A DNA stretch of 53,777 nt from an uncultured Acidobacteriia bacterium (GCA_903907865.1 CAIVPR010000159.1:1-53777); one strand, 5' to 3'; positions 1 to 7,538 are shown, counted from the first letter of the stretch. Numbers and translations are program-made. The notes: generated from the letters alone by a model not told the origin.

Positions 1-14
1 GGTAATACAGAGCA

Positions 15-206
15 GCGGAGCCGCAACCAAGGGAAGAACAGGCGTCGACAGGATTGTCGACGCGGCATGCAAGATTGCATGCGCCACGGATCGGTGCGAG
101 GTGAAAAGGGGTGGTGCAGGCGGATACGCGCCTTTAGGGCGCGTGGCGGTGTCGGCGACCCCGCCGCAGGTTGCCAACCTGCCCCACAACGGAAAGTGTT
201 GTGGGG
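15..206. repeat. Chain of six different palindromes
   Basis: Six perfect inverted repeats follow one another: 15-24 (4-bp stem), 42-63 (9-bp stem, loop GGAT), 65-82 (8-bp stem, 2-nt centre), 126-144 (7-bp stem), 166-182 (7-bp stem, loop GCC) and 182-206 (9-bp stem, loop GGAAAGT). The stems are unrelated to one another, so this is not a tandem repeat of one unit. No credible gene lies here; the open frame 67-288 is made of these palindromes. It resembles the hairpin cluster beside the transposase at 15.8 kb. Function unknown. Confidence 0.75.
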
Positions 207-247
207 GGTAGGGAAAATAGGGCGGCAAGCTCTTGTGTGTGAAGGGG

Positions 248-1387
248 TCATAGGGCGGCTATCCATTTCCCTATCTCGGGGAGCTTGACGGTCTTCACCG
301 GCAGGTGGGTGTTCAGCCAGTCGAGGTGCTGGTCCCAGGCTGGAATCAGGTGGCGCGGGTCGTAGAGCAGGACCGTCTCGTTCGGGGCCGGTTCGCCCGC
401 CGGGGATCGGAGGGGATCGTGGAAACTCTCGGAGTCGGGGACGCCGACTGCCGGGATGATTCGGATCACTTCGGCTGTTTTCGGCTTCGTGATGTCCACG
501 TAGCGGGCCGGGTGGATGGCGGCTGTCACGTTGTGGCTGGTGGCGCTGTCGCGGAGCGGTCCCACCAGCTCGTCCTCCCGGCGGCGCAGGGAGCGTGCTC
601 GCAGACTTTCCACTTGCGTGCAGATCTTGGCGACGACGGCGGAAGCGAGTTCATCGGGTCGGGCGGGGTCGAAGTCTGCGGGTTGGAGATAGACAGGCTC
701 GAAGATCTGGGTCGCAGGGTTGCGGGCGACGCCGGGCCAAATCAGTTGGAGCACGGTGATGCCCATGCCGGCAGCGCGGTCGATCTCCTGTTGCACCCAG
801 CCGCTCTGGTGCACGGAGGCGGTGTAGAGGAGGATGACGAGGTCGGAGTCGGTCATCCGGTGCCAGAGCTGCTCTTGGAATTGGGCGGCGGGACGGATGC
901 TGAGGGTGTCGAGGAAGACGTCGAAGGTGCGTTCGTCGAGGGCGTTGTGGAGCTGGTGGGCGACGGCGGCGGCCTCGTTGCGTTTGTAGCTGATGAAGAG
1001 GCGGCGTCGCTTGCGGAGCAGGCCGAAGAGCTCCAGGACGAGGCTGGCTACCTTGTCGAGGGCGGGGTCGGCGGGATCCAGTTCGAGACCGTTGGCGGTC
1101 CGCAGATTTTGGGGGATGTGTTTGGCGAAGTCGGCGAGGGATTGGACGACGGGGATGACGGTTGCCGGGCTGTCGAGGAGGGGCTGCACGTCGGGCGCGA
1201 AGGCCAGGCCAGCGGGTCCGTCGCTGAAGAGGACGCCGACGCGGGGGGAGGCGGGGTCGAGCTTGGCGGGGTTGAAGCAGAGGTCTGTGAGCGGATCGAG
1301 GTTCAGGTCGCGTGCGCGCTGCTCCAAGGTGGCTTGGAGGATGGCGGCCTTGGTGCCGATGGCGTCCATGATGACGATCTGGTACAT
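248..1387 (-). CDS. TIR-domain protein, possible NADase-type defence effector
   Basis: 379 aa. Residues about 127-225 form a TIR domain: the first strand reads RLFISYKRNE, then FDVFLD, then DSDLVILLYTAS, followed by SGWVQQEIDRA, where Glu201 sits at the catalytic glutamate position of NAD-cleaving bacterial TIRs. Residues 1-125 are a separate N-terminal alpha/beta-looking region of no family I recognise, and residues 240-379 form a C-terminal region. Bacterial TIR proteins often act in anti-phage immunity by consuming NAD; that role is inferred here. No sensor partner is visible in the window, and any downstream partner would lie left of position 1. A TACAAT box (1470 region) is upstream on the same strand. 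There is no Shine-Dalgarno in front of the ATG. Confidence 0.8.
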   Translation of the reverse strand: MYQIVIMDAIGTKAAILQATLEQRARDLNLDPLTDLCFNPAKLDPASPRVGVLFSDGPAGLAFAPDVQPLLDSPATVIPVVQSLADFAKHIPQNLRTANGLELDPADPALDKVASLVLELFGLLRKRRRLFISYKRNEAAAVAHQLHNALDERTFDVFLDTLSIRPAAQFQEQLWHRMTDSDLVILLYTASVHQSGWVQQEIDRAAGMGITVLQLIWPGVARNPATQIFEPVYLQPADFDPARPDELASAVVAKICTQVESLRARSLRRREDELVGPLRDSATSHNVTAAIHPARYVDITKPKTAEVIRIIPAVGVPDSESFHDPLRSPAGEPAPNETVLLYDPRHLIPAWDQHLDWLNTHLPVKTVKLPEIGKWIAAL

Positions 1388-1520
1388 GGTGGACTCAGTT
1401 TTTGCGGAAGCGCTGGGCTTGACTGCCTTCGAGGCGAGCCTGAATGGACTCGACTTTATAGTGGCCCATTGTACATTGTTCGAATTGACCGGGGCATAAC
1501 GGCCGGGGCAAAGGCGGCGC

Positions 1521-1581
1521 GGTTGCGGTCGTGGCTAGGCAACTTGCTGATTCGACTGAGCTGCGGCGGTAAGGAGGCGTT
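1521..1581. repeat. Diverged copy of the PSRDREGA-type palindromic repeat
   Basis: This stretch aligns over about 60 bp with the better-preserved element at 23641-23708 (shared TGCGGTCGTGGCT and GCTGATTCG-like core). Its right arm supplies the AAGGAGG at 1571-1577 that looks like the ribosome binding site of the following gene, so that Shine-Dalgarno may be repeat-derived. Confidence 0.6.
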
Positions 1582-1583
1582 GC

Positions 1584-2945
1584 GTGCGGCCACGGTTCCT
1601 GACCCTTGCAGGATTGATGGATCACGGTGCTGGCGCGCGGCATCCCACGTGGGTGCTCCGCCTTTTGCAATGGCTGGTTTTGATGAATACGCGCAAGTTA
1701 CGCCGCCGGACGCGGCTGGACGGGTGGTTGCTCTGGCCTCTGGCACCGCGCCCGGCCGCTCTTGCGCTTTTGATGAATACGCGCAAGTCAACGCCGGCGG
1801 ACGCGGCTGGACGGGTGTTTCTCGGCCACTTTGCGCCGCGCCCGGCGGCTCTTGCGCTGTTGATCGCAAGCCTGGCCGTTCCTGTTCCGGCCCAACAGCC
1901 GGACGTGGCGAAGCTCGCGGGGGTCTTCGCCGCCGCGCACCGCTCCGGGAATTTCGATGGCGTGGCCGTGGTGATGGTCGAGGGAAAGACGGTGCTGGCG
2001 TCCGCGCTGGGTTTCAGCGACCGAGTGGCTAAGACTCCCATGCGGTCGGGGACAATCTTTCGGCTTGGATCTCTGACAAAGCAAGTGACGGCGCTGATGG
2101 TGATGCAAGAGGTTTCCGCTGGTCGCATTGGGCTGGAGCAGACCGTGGGCAGCATACTCGGAACTTTGCCGGAAAGTGCGGGCCGGGTTACGATCCGCCA
2201 GTTGCTGAGCCATGTTTCGGGGCTGCCGAATCCGAGCGATGGACCGGAGGACAAGGTTCCGCCGTTCTATCTTCGAACCGCCCCCTCGGCGAAGGACTTG
2301 GCGAAGTCCGCGATGAGTTTTTGTGCGGGACCGCCGAAGAGGGAGCCGGGCGGGCAGTTTGAATACAATAACTGCGACTATATTGTGTTGGGCGCGCTGC
2401 TGGAATCGCTGTCGGGTAAGAGTTATGGCGACTTGGTGCGGGAGCGGGTGATCCGGCCGCTGGGGTTGCGGAGTTGGATGATCGCCCCGGCGGACCCACG
2501 ACGCGGTCCTGCAGGGGCCGGCAGATACACTGCGGCGGGATACACCTCGGATGGATCACCGGACCCGGTCCAGAACCCCGCCACTTACGGCGCGGCGGGT
2601 GCCCTGCTCGGAAGTGCGTTGGATGTGGCGAAGTGGAACAATGCGCTGATCGGCCATCGCTTGCTCTCGGCAGAGGCCACCGAGACGATGTTCCGTGCGG
2701 ATCCGAAACTCCAGGGCGAGGCCTTGGGCTCGTGGGCTTACGATTCGGACGTGTCCGAGGCTCCGCTGCATGTGATCGAGCGGCAAGGGGACATTGGGAG
2801 TACGAGGCTGTTGTCATTGCTGCTGCCCGGGAAGAAGGCGTCCATCGTGATCATTTCCAACTCGGAGCGCGCGGATCTATTTCAAACTTACTCGAAACAG
2901 GGACTCGGGTACGAGGTTTTGAAAGCTTGGTTTGGTGGGCGCTAG
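1584..2945 (+). CDS. Serine hydrolase of the beta-lactamase / penicillin-binding family
   Basis: 453 aa from a GTG at 1584. The class C beta-lactamase fold motifs are present: SxxK as SLTK (Ser163-Lys166) and YxN as YNN (Tyr261-Asn263). Such proteins are usually exported esterases, D-aminopeptidases or penicillin-recognising hydrolases; the substrate cannot be told. The start is uncertain. GTG 1584 has AAGGAGG at good spacing, but a normal signal peptide (APRPAALALL...PVPAQ) only begins about 80 residues in, which favours ATG 1773. The stretch between is a tandem ~90-bp repeat (1681-1860). The first 100 residues are therefore repeat-derived, and a closely similar peptide occurs in an unrelated methyltransferase at 31.5 kb. 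Confidence 0.85.
   Translation: MRPRFLTLAGLMDHGAGARHPTWVLRLLQWLVLMNTRKLRRRTRLDGWLLWPLAPRPAALALLMNTRKSTPADAAGRVFLGHFAPRPAALALLIASLAVPVPAQQPDVAKLAGVFAAAHRSGNFDGVAVVMVEGKTVLASALGFSDRVAKTPMRSGTIFRLGSLTKQVTALMVMQEVSAGRIGLEQTVGSILGTLPESAGRVTIRQLLSHVSGLPNPSDGPEDKVPPFYLRTAPSAKDLAKSAMSFCAGPPKREPGGQFEYNNCDYIVLGALLESLSGKSYGDLVRERVIRPLGLRSWMIAPADPRRGPAGAGRYTAAGYTSDGSPDPVQNPATYGAAGALLGSALDVAKWNNALIGHRLLSAEATETMFRADPKLQGEALGSWAYDSDVSEAPLHVIERQGDIGSTRLLSLLLPGKKASIVIISNSERADLFQTYSKQGLGYEVLKAWFGGR
1681..1860 (+). repeat. Tandem pair of ~90-bp coding repeats
   Basis: Units 1681-1770 and 1771-1860 both begin TGATGAATACGCGCAAGT and end with the same CGCGCCCGGC-GCTCTTGCGC segment. They differ by one early and one late single-base indel that cancel, so the middle is read in a different frame but both units end as APRPAALALL. 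A third copy is in a methyltransferase (31485-31566, opposite strand), and a partial copy is at 2956-2990. Confidence 0.85.
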
Positions 2946-2955
2946 GTTCTAAAGG

Positions 2956-2990
2956 AACACGCAAATCACGCCGGCGGAAGCGGGTCGGAT
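2956..2990 (+). repeat. Partial copy of the 90-bp coding repeat
   Basis: The AACACGC..ATCACGCCGGCGG segment aligns with the first third of the unit at 1771-1860. It starts 11 nt after the stop codon of the hydrolase gene that carries the two full copies. Confidence 0.5.
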
Positions 2991-3088
2991 CAGCGGGCAC
3001 GTGCTTCGAGAAGATTCTCGACGCGGCGCGGTAACGATAACCGAATGGTCGGTCGAGCCTGATCACCCGGCCCCGGCAGTCCGGTTAT

Positions 3089-3125
3089 GCCAGGCTGAAA
3101 GCCTGGCGCAGCCAAGAATGGCTGC
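3089..3125. repeat. Two adjacent REP-like hairpins, one with TGAAA loop
   Basis: 3089-3107 is a perfect 7-bp stem GCCAGGC/GCCTGGC around a TGAAA loop. 3108-3125 is a perfect 7-bp stem GCAGCCA/TGGCTGC around AGAA. The TGAAA loop is the same as in the hairpins flanking the IS200-type transposase at 15.8-16.4 kb, although the stem sequence differs. Confidence 0.75.
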
Positions 3126-3155
3126 CCTACAACGGCGCTCCCGGTTTCCCGAACA

Positions 3156-3226
3156 AACGCTCCCTCGCGGTCGCGGCTCGGGAATACCCTGAGGCAGCAT
3201 AGCCGGGACCGCGAGCAAGCGCTTGG
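3156..3226. repeat. PSRDREGA-type palindromic repeat, partial
   Basis: 3156-3181 matches the left arm of the element at 23641-23708 almost exactly (AACGCTCCCTCGCGGTCGCG, then GCTCGG). A diverged right arm (GGACCGCGAGCAAGCGCTT) follows after about 25 bp. Confidence 0.65.
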
Positions 3227-3293
3227 TCGCGTCATGCGGGTTTATGTGTCGGTGCGACTGCCTCAGGCCGGGAGATGTGAGCCGCTTGCAACC

Positions 3294-4679
3294 TTATAAG
3301 ACTGCGGGCTTGCCGTTGACTGTCACGTTGGTCAACTTCACACCTTCCACGTTCTCCAAATAGTTGCCCTTTTCGGCATTCGCGAAGTCGCAGTTGGTGA
3401 CGGTGAGGCCGCGGATGGGCGCGTCCTTGAAGCCGTGGAGGTAGAGTGCGTGGCGGCTCTTTTGGCAGGTGACGTCGGAAACCACCACGTTGTTCACGAC
3501 GGGTTTGAATGGGCCGCCCTCGCCTTCCTCGTAATAGAAGTCGATGTCGATGACCCCGGTTGCCACCTGACCCACGGTGACCTTGGTGAAGTAGATGTTT
3601 TCGATGGCGCCGCCGCGGTAGGAGTTGGTTTTGATCCGCAGCGCGCGGTCGAGGTGCGGGCTGCTCATGTTGCAGTTCTCGACGAAGACGTTGCGGACGC
3701 TGCCGGAAATCTCGCTGCCGATGGAGACGCCGCCGTGCCCGTCCTTCATGGTGCAGTTGCGGATGATGAGGTTTTCGCAGGCGCGGTTGACGCGGCGGCC
3801 GTCGACATTGCGACCGGACTTGATGGCGATGCAGTCGTCGCCGGTGTTGAAGACGCAGCCTTCGACCAGGACGTCGGTGCAGGATTCGGGGTCGCAGCCA
3901 TCGTTGTTCGGGCCATGGGTGTCGATGTCGACATTGCGCATGGTGACGTTTTTGCAGAGGACGGGATTGAGTTCCCACATTGGCGACCGGCGGATTTTGA
4001 CGCCTTCGATCAGCACGTTGGTGCAGCGGTAGGGCTGGATGAAGTTGGGGCGGAGATAGCCGCCGCCGCCGAACACGCGCTGTTCCACGGGGACGTTCTT
4101 GTCGCCTGCGGCCATGAGCGCGAGGCGGGCGGTGTTCTGGTTTTCCTTGCCCGCGTTCTTGCCGCCCTTCCAGTGCCACCAGTGGGTGGCGTCGGACTGG
4201 CCGTCGAGGGTGCCGGTGCCGGTCACGCCGATGTTGGTGGCTTCGAAGGCGTAGATCAGCGGGGAGTAGTTCATGCACTCGGTGCCTTCCCATCGGGTGA
4301 AGACGACGGGGAGGTAGTCCGAGGGGTTCTGGCTGAAGAGTAGGGTGGCACCTTCGCTGACGTGCAGGTTGACGTTGCTGAGCAGGTGGATCGGGCCGGT
4401 TAGGAAGACGCCCGCGGGGACGACTACGCGACCGCCGCCAGCCTTGTTGCAGGCCGCGATGGCGCTCTTGATGGCCTCGGTGGCGGACTTGGTGCCGCCG
4501 GATTCGGCACCGAATTTGGCGATGTCGAAGTCGCGGGTGGGGAACTTGGGGGGCTGGATGCGCTTGAGGATGGCGGCCTTGAGGGCGGCCGGGTCTTGGG
4601 GGGAGCTGGTTTGGGGGAAGAGGGCGGGAGTGCCGACAGCGGCGAAGGCGGCGGTTTTGAGTAGGGATCTGCGGTTCAA
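3294..4679 (-). CDS. Exported polygalacturonase, glycoside hydrolase family 28
   Basis: About 461 aa from the TTG at 4679, which is preceded by GGAG; a GTG at 4721 would add 14 residues. The Tat-like N-terminus NRRSLLKTAAFAAVG implies export. All four GH28 catalytic signatures are seen (numbered from the longer form): PNNDG at 271-275, GDD at 294-296, GHGG at 328-331 and RIKT at 362-365. These supply the aspartates, the histidine and the Arg/Lys substrate clamp of the parallel beta-helix. GH28 enzymes cleave galacturonan or rhamnogalacturonan in pectin. This suggests plant-polysaccharide use by a soil organism. No pectin-uptake genes are adjacent. Confidence 0.93.
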   Translation of the reverse strand: MNRRSLLKTAAFAAVGTPALFPQTSSPQDPAALKAAILKRIQPPKFPTRDFDIAKFGAESGGTKSATEAIKSAIAACNKAGGGRVVVPAGVFLTGPIHLLSNVNLHVSEGATLLFSQNPSDYLPVVFTRWEGTECMNYSPLIYAFEATNIGVTGTGTLDGQSDATHWWHWKGGKNAGKENQNTARLALMAAGDKNVPVEQRVFGGGGYLRPNFIQPYRCTNVLIEGVKIRRSPMWELNPVLCKNVTMRNVDIDTHGPNNDGCDPESCTDVLVEGCVFNTGDDCIAIKSGRNVDGRRVNRACENLIIRNCTMKDGHGGVSIGSEISGSVRNVFVENCNMSSPHLDRALRIKTNSYRGGAIENIYFTKVTVGQVATGVIDIDFYYEEGEGGPFKPVVNNVVVSDVTCQKSRHALYLHGFKDAPIRGLTVTNCDFANAEKGNYLENVEGVKLTNVTVNGKPAVL

Positions 4680-4765
4680 GGGGGCTCCGGGGGCGCGTTG
4701 CGCCAAACCGCATGGTATCACCGGGTTGGGGGGAGGCGGGGGCAGTGCGGCGCGCCAAATCAGAT

Positions 4766-5038
4766 TTAATTGCGGCCGGGGATCATGGATTCCTCGCGGC
4801 GACGAAGTTGTTCGAAAAAGGTTGGGCCGTCGATCGATTCAACCGCTCCGGAGGCCATCTCGTCATAGCGGCGGTCGAGCATTTCGCGCATTCCGGTGGT
4901 CGGGTGCGGGAATTGTTGAGCGGTGCCCGAACGTTGCCGACCGAAATCGACCGCTTCGCGAAGGATTGGGAGCGCTTCGGCGCCGTCGATGGATCCGTCT
5001 CCTTGTTCGTCGGCGCTTGGGTTTGGTTGGATTGCCAT
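4766..5038 (-). CDS. Small antitoxin-like protein without visible toxin
   Basis: 90 aa. The C-terminal half (RRYDEMASGAVESIDG, then FFEQLRRREE) resembles the pattern of small addiction-module proteins in which a 'RY.E..SG....DG...F..LR' segment is conserved. The N-terminus is low-complexity and polar. The ATG at 5038 is preceded by GGAG at short spacing and by a TGTAAT box (5045-5050). No toxin-sized gene is next to it: upstream is a repeat-filled gap, downstream the GH28 gene. The family assignment is tentative. Confidence 0.45.
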   Translation of the reverse strand: MAIQPNPSADEQGDGSIDGAEALPILREAVDFGRQRSGTAQQFPHPTTGMREMLDRRYDEMASGAVESIDGPTFFEQLRRREESMIPGRN

Positions 5039-5149
5039 TGCTCCATTACAGCATTTTTGCGATGGACGTTGAGGTTCACGCCAACTGCGGGTTGATGGTA
5101 CTGGAAACGGCAGTTGGCTGTGCGACGGCGCATTTCGGTTCCGCGAGAA

Positions 5150-5198
5150 AACGCTTCCCGGCGGTCGCGGCTCGGCAGAATCAGCATATTGCCGAGCC
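5150..5198. repeat. PSRDREGA-type palindromic repeat, partial
   Basis: 5150-5175 matches the left arm of the element at 23641-23708 (GCGGTCGCGGCTCGG). A 9-bp stem, 5169-5177 with 5190-5198 (GGCTCGGCA/TGCCGAGCC), follows. The surrounding 5039-5279 contains no credible gene. Confidence 0.65.
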
Positions 5199-5279
5199 AT
5201 TCACCCAAGCGCAGAATCAGCAATCCGCGCGTGACCCTTGCAAGCAAGCCCTTGTTCTCTTCCGCCAAGAATTGCCACG

Positions 5280-6143
5280 CTACAAGCCTGGTTGGCGGAA
5301 CCAGGCCAGATACTCCGGAAGCGAGTGGAACTGGTCCACATGGTCGGGCGCCGAATTGCCCGCATAGCCGACGAGCCGGAACCAGCCACGCCGGGCCTCG
5401 CTCAATTGCTGGGTGCCCATGGGGCCGGTCCTCAGCGATGTCCTGCGCGGGATGCCCAATTGCGCCAGCAGCCAGTCCGCCGTTTCCGTGGTGCTGGCGA
5501 AGGTGCCGGGGAAGATCTCAGAGTGGGTCACGATCATCCTCTTGCGCCCGGCCACGGCGTCGCGGGCGAATTTGAGGAAGATTTCCAAGTGGTCGGGCTG
5601 CAGCTTCGATTCGAGCGGACCCGGCTTGCCGCCCTCGTAGCCGGTGTGCATCCCGTCGATCAGGAGCACGTTCGAGACACGCTCGTAGTGCCCGGGGACG
5701 GCCAGGATTTCCCTGATCGCGCCGTGACCGGCGCTCCATGCCGTCAGGGTTACCGTGCCGAACGACACGCCGGTCTTCGATTCGGCCTCCCGCAACACGG
5801 CTCCGAACAGCGCCTTGTCCTCGAAGCGCTTGGCATAGACGCCGGAGCCCGATCCCGCTTGCACGGAAATCACCGCCGACCCGCTTTTCGCCGCCGCAAC
5901 TTCCGGCAGCCAATCGCCGCCGTGGAAGTGGACGAACAGCGGAATCGTTTTCCGGCCTGCCAGTTTTGCCGGGATGAACAACGTTCCCAGCTCCAGTTTT
6001 TCCCGCCGACCGGGCAGTTCCGGCACCGGCTTTTGCAGGCGTGGATGGGGCCGGGTGTGCTCGACCATTGGCGACGGATTCTGAGCCTGCTGGGCCAATC
6101 CGATGGCCGCGGGTCCCGAGGCAAGGAACAAACGCCGGGTCAT
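5280..6143 (-). CDS. Exported alpha/beta-hydrolase-like protein
   Basis: 287 aa. The N-terminus MTRRLFLASGPAAIGLA looks like a Tat/Sec signal. FVHFHGGDW (about 70-78) fits an oxyanion-hole strand and TAWSAGHG (Ser137) a nucleophile elbow with Ala replacing the first Gly. A late HVDQFH could supply the histidine. The substrate is unknown. Its ATG overlaps the TGA of the upstream SET-domain gene by 4 nt (ATGA at 6140-6143), so the two are translationally coupled. Longer upstream starts would overlap the SET gene and are unlikely. Confidence 0.7.
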   Translation of the reverse strand: MTRRLFLASGPAAIGLAQQAQNPSPMVEHTRPHPRLQKPVPELPGRREKLELGTLFIPAKLAGRKTIPLFVHFHGGDWLPEVAAAKSGSAVISVQAGSGSGVYAKRFEDKALFGAVLREAESKTGVSFGTVTLTAWSAGHGAIREILAVPGHYERVSNVLLIDGMHTGYEGGKPGPLESKLQPDHLEIFLKFARDAVAGRKRMIVTHSEIFPGTFASTTETADWLLAQLGIPRRTSLRTGPMGTQQLSEARRGWFRLVGYAGNSAPDHVDQFHSLPEYLAWFRQPGL

Positions 6144-6508
6144 TTCACGTCGAACCATACCGGCTTGTTGTCCCCCGTGCCGTTGTAATTTACGGTGATC
6201 TCCTCGTCCTTGGCGATGGGCTGCAAGGCCACGAACTCGATGAACCCGTCCTCCTCGTCGCGCAGGTACTCGGCGTTGGGCGAGTAGGAATGGTTGTAGA
6301 GCGACCCGAAACCGAGCGCCAAGACGGCATGGTCGTCGTCGTCGCCCCAGCGGAAGCAGTAGTTGTACAGCGACGTGTTGCCGACGTCGTGCCATTCCGT
6401 CGGTGTCAGCACGATTACCGGTGCCCTTTCGATGACCGCTCCAGAAGCGATTCTGCGCGTCGCGAAGACCCCGCGACCCTTGCCCTCAACCTTGCCCAAA
6501 CGGATCAT
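6140..6508 (-). CDS. SET-domain protein
   Basis: 122 aa from ATG 6508; a start at 6604 would overlap the upstream gene. SET signatures: GKGRGVFATRRI near the N-terminus, YNHSYSPNAEY (the NHS knot motif) in the middle and DEEITVNYN near the C-terminus. SET domains transfer methyl from SAM to lysine; small bacterial members usually have unknown protein targets. It lacks the pre- and post-SET cysteine clusters of histone methyltransferases. It is coupled to the exported hydrolase downstream and follows an Rpn-family gene, forming a three-gene minus-strand cluster. Confidence 0.8.
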   Translation of the reverse strand: MIRLGKVEGKGRGVFATRRIASGAVIERAPVIVLTPTEWHDVGNTSLYNYCFRWGDDDDHAVLALGFGSLYNHSYSPNAEYLRDEEDGFIEFVALQPIAKDEEITVNYNGTGDNKPVWFDVK

Positions 6509-6572
6509 GTCGACGAAGTTCCAGTATGGCAGGGGTGGGATCGGGGGGCAGTAACCTATTTGGCGGCTTGTG

Positions 6573-7412
6573 CTAGGCGAACAAGTCTTCGATTCGTTGC
6601 GCATCCAGGAACCGCATGCCCAGTTCCGTGAGTTCCCCGGATTCCATCGACGCCAAGCGCTTCCGGATCTTGGGCGAGACGGTGCCGAACCGCTTTTTCA
6701 ACTGGACCAGAAGCAACTCGACCTGTCCTTTGGCCTTGCCCTGTGCTTCTCCCTCGGCAAACCCTTTTTCGCGCCCTTCGCGGTAGGGAGGGCCGAACAC
6801 CGCGTTCTTCAGGATTTCACGTTCGCTGAGCATTTTCCTCGACTCCTCTATTACTTCGTCCGTCAGTTGCCGCAGACCGGCCAAGATCGCCAACTCGGCC
6901 ACCGCCTCGGAGCGCTCCTCGTCATACTCCCGAGTTGCGATCTTCTCGACGATCCGCCGCACGGTGCCTGCTTGTTCGCCTAGTTTCGTCAGGACCGCAA
7001 CCACATTATCGCCGAGATGGGGGCTGGCTAGCAACGCCTCTCCATCCAGATCCCGGATGTCCACCACATGCCAGCGGAGGACGTTCTCCCCGTCGTCATA
7101 GCGGTCCGGGATCCGTTTCCGTTGACGCCCGATATACAGCACGATGTGCTTGGGCATCCGCCCGTACCGCAGCGCTGTACCGTACTGGTATTCGCCGATG
7201 CGGAACGCGAAGCGCGGGCGAATCCGGCTCTCGATTTCGATTCCGACCAAGCGGGCGTTTTTGGTCTCGCCCAGCAGGTCGCGGCGCGTATTGCGCACTT
7301 TGGGCGTTTCCACGTTCAGCCAACGAATCTCTCGGGTGCCTGCGACCGTCTCCAAGAGCAGGCTGCCCGGCTTTGTCAGGAGGTTTTTCAGTGTGACGTC
7401 GTAGTCTTGCAT
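6573..7412 (-). CDS. Rpn-family PD-(D/E)XK nuclease / transposase-like protein with DUF4351-like tail
   Basis: 279 aa. The pattern VGIEIES...RFAFRIGEYQYGTAL matches the core of the Rpn (recombination-promoting nuclease) family. The tail from about residue 235 (LLLVQLKKRFG.., LTELGMRFLDAQRIEDLF) is DUF4351-like, and a Gly/Glu/Lys-rich linker (GREKGFAEGEAQGKAKG) joins them. The ATG at 7412 lies 5 nt downstream of a TAGACC box. Rpn proteins are often found in many copies and their role is poorly defined. Confidence 0.8.
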   Translation of the reverse strand: MQDYDVTLKNLLTKPGSLLLETVAGTREIRWLNVETPKVRNTRRDLLGETKNARLVGIEIESRIRPRFAFRIGEYQYGTALRYGRMPKHIVLYIGRQRKRIPDRYDDGENVLRWHVVDIRDLDGEALLASPHLGDNVVAVLTKLGEQAGTVRRIVEKIATREYDEERSEAVAELAILAGLRQLTDEVIEESRKMLSEREILKNAVFGPPYREGREKGFAEGEAQGKAKGQVELLLVQLKKRFGTVSPKIRKRLASMESGELTELGMRFLDAQRIEDLFA

Positions 7413-7538
7413 GTCCCGGTCTATCGGGATAGTGGCGGGGCCGGGGATTTTTCTCAGACATTTTTGGAAGGAATTCCACGGAGGCCGTAGACTGGAGGAA
7501 CTGGACATCCTACGACTGAAATAATCCAATCCCGTCTC

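Larger units (their letters stand above)
2946..3293. other. Gene-free interval filled with repeats
   Basis: 348 bp between the beta-lactamase-family gene and the convergent GH28 gene. It holds a partial coding repeat (2956-2990), the hairpins at 3089-3107 and 3108-3125, and a PSRDREGA-type element (3156-3226). I see no gene, RNA or convincing terminator in it. Confidence 0.6.

Noticed and set aside
67-288. 73-codon frame at the left edge
   Set aside because: It consists of the palindrome chain and has no Shine-Dalgarno, promoter box or protein-like composition.
1470-1500. TTCGAAT near 1479 as a possible tRNA T-loop
   Set aside because: The flanking bases do not pair as a T-stem and no acceptor or anticodon arm fits.
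305-2032. 575-codon open frame on the plus strand across the TIR gene and beyond
   Set aside because: It is the antisense shadow of the TIR gene in high-GC DNA; its translation is Gly/Val/Glu-rich with no domain, whereas the opposite strand encodes a clear TIR fold.
3435-4343. 302-codon plus-strand frame
   Set aside because: Antisense to the GH28 gene, which has all catalytic motifs.
4711-4721. GTG at 4721 or ATG at 4713 as start of the GH28 gene
   Set aside because: The ATG is out of frame and the GTG lacks a Shine-Dalgarno; the TTG at 4679 has GGAG and gives a normal Tat signal.
5238-6188. 316-codon plus-strand frame
   Set aside because: Antisense to the exported hydrolase gene that has a signal peptide and a nucleophile motif.
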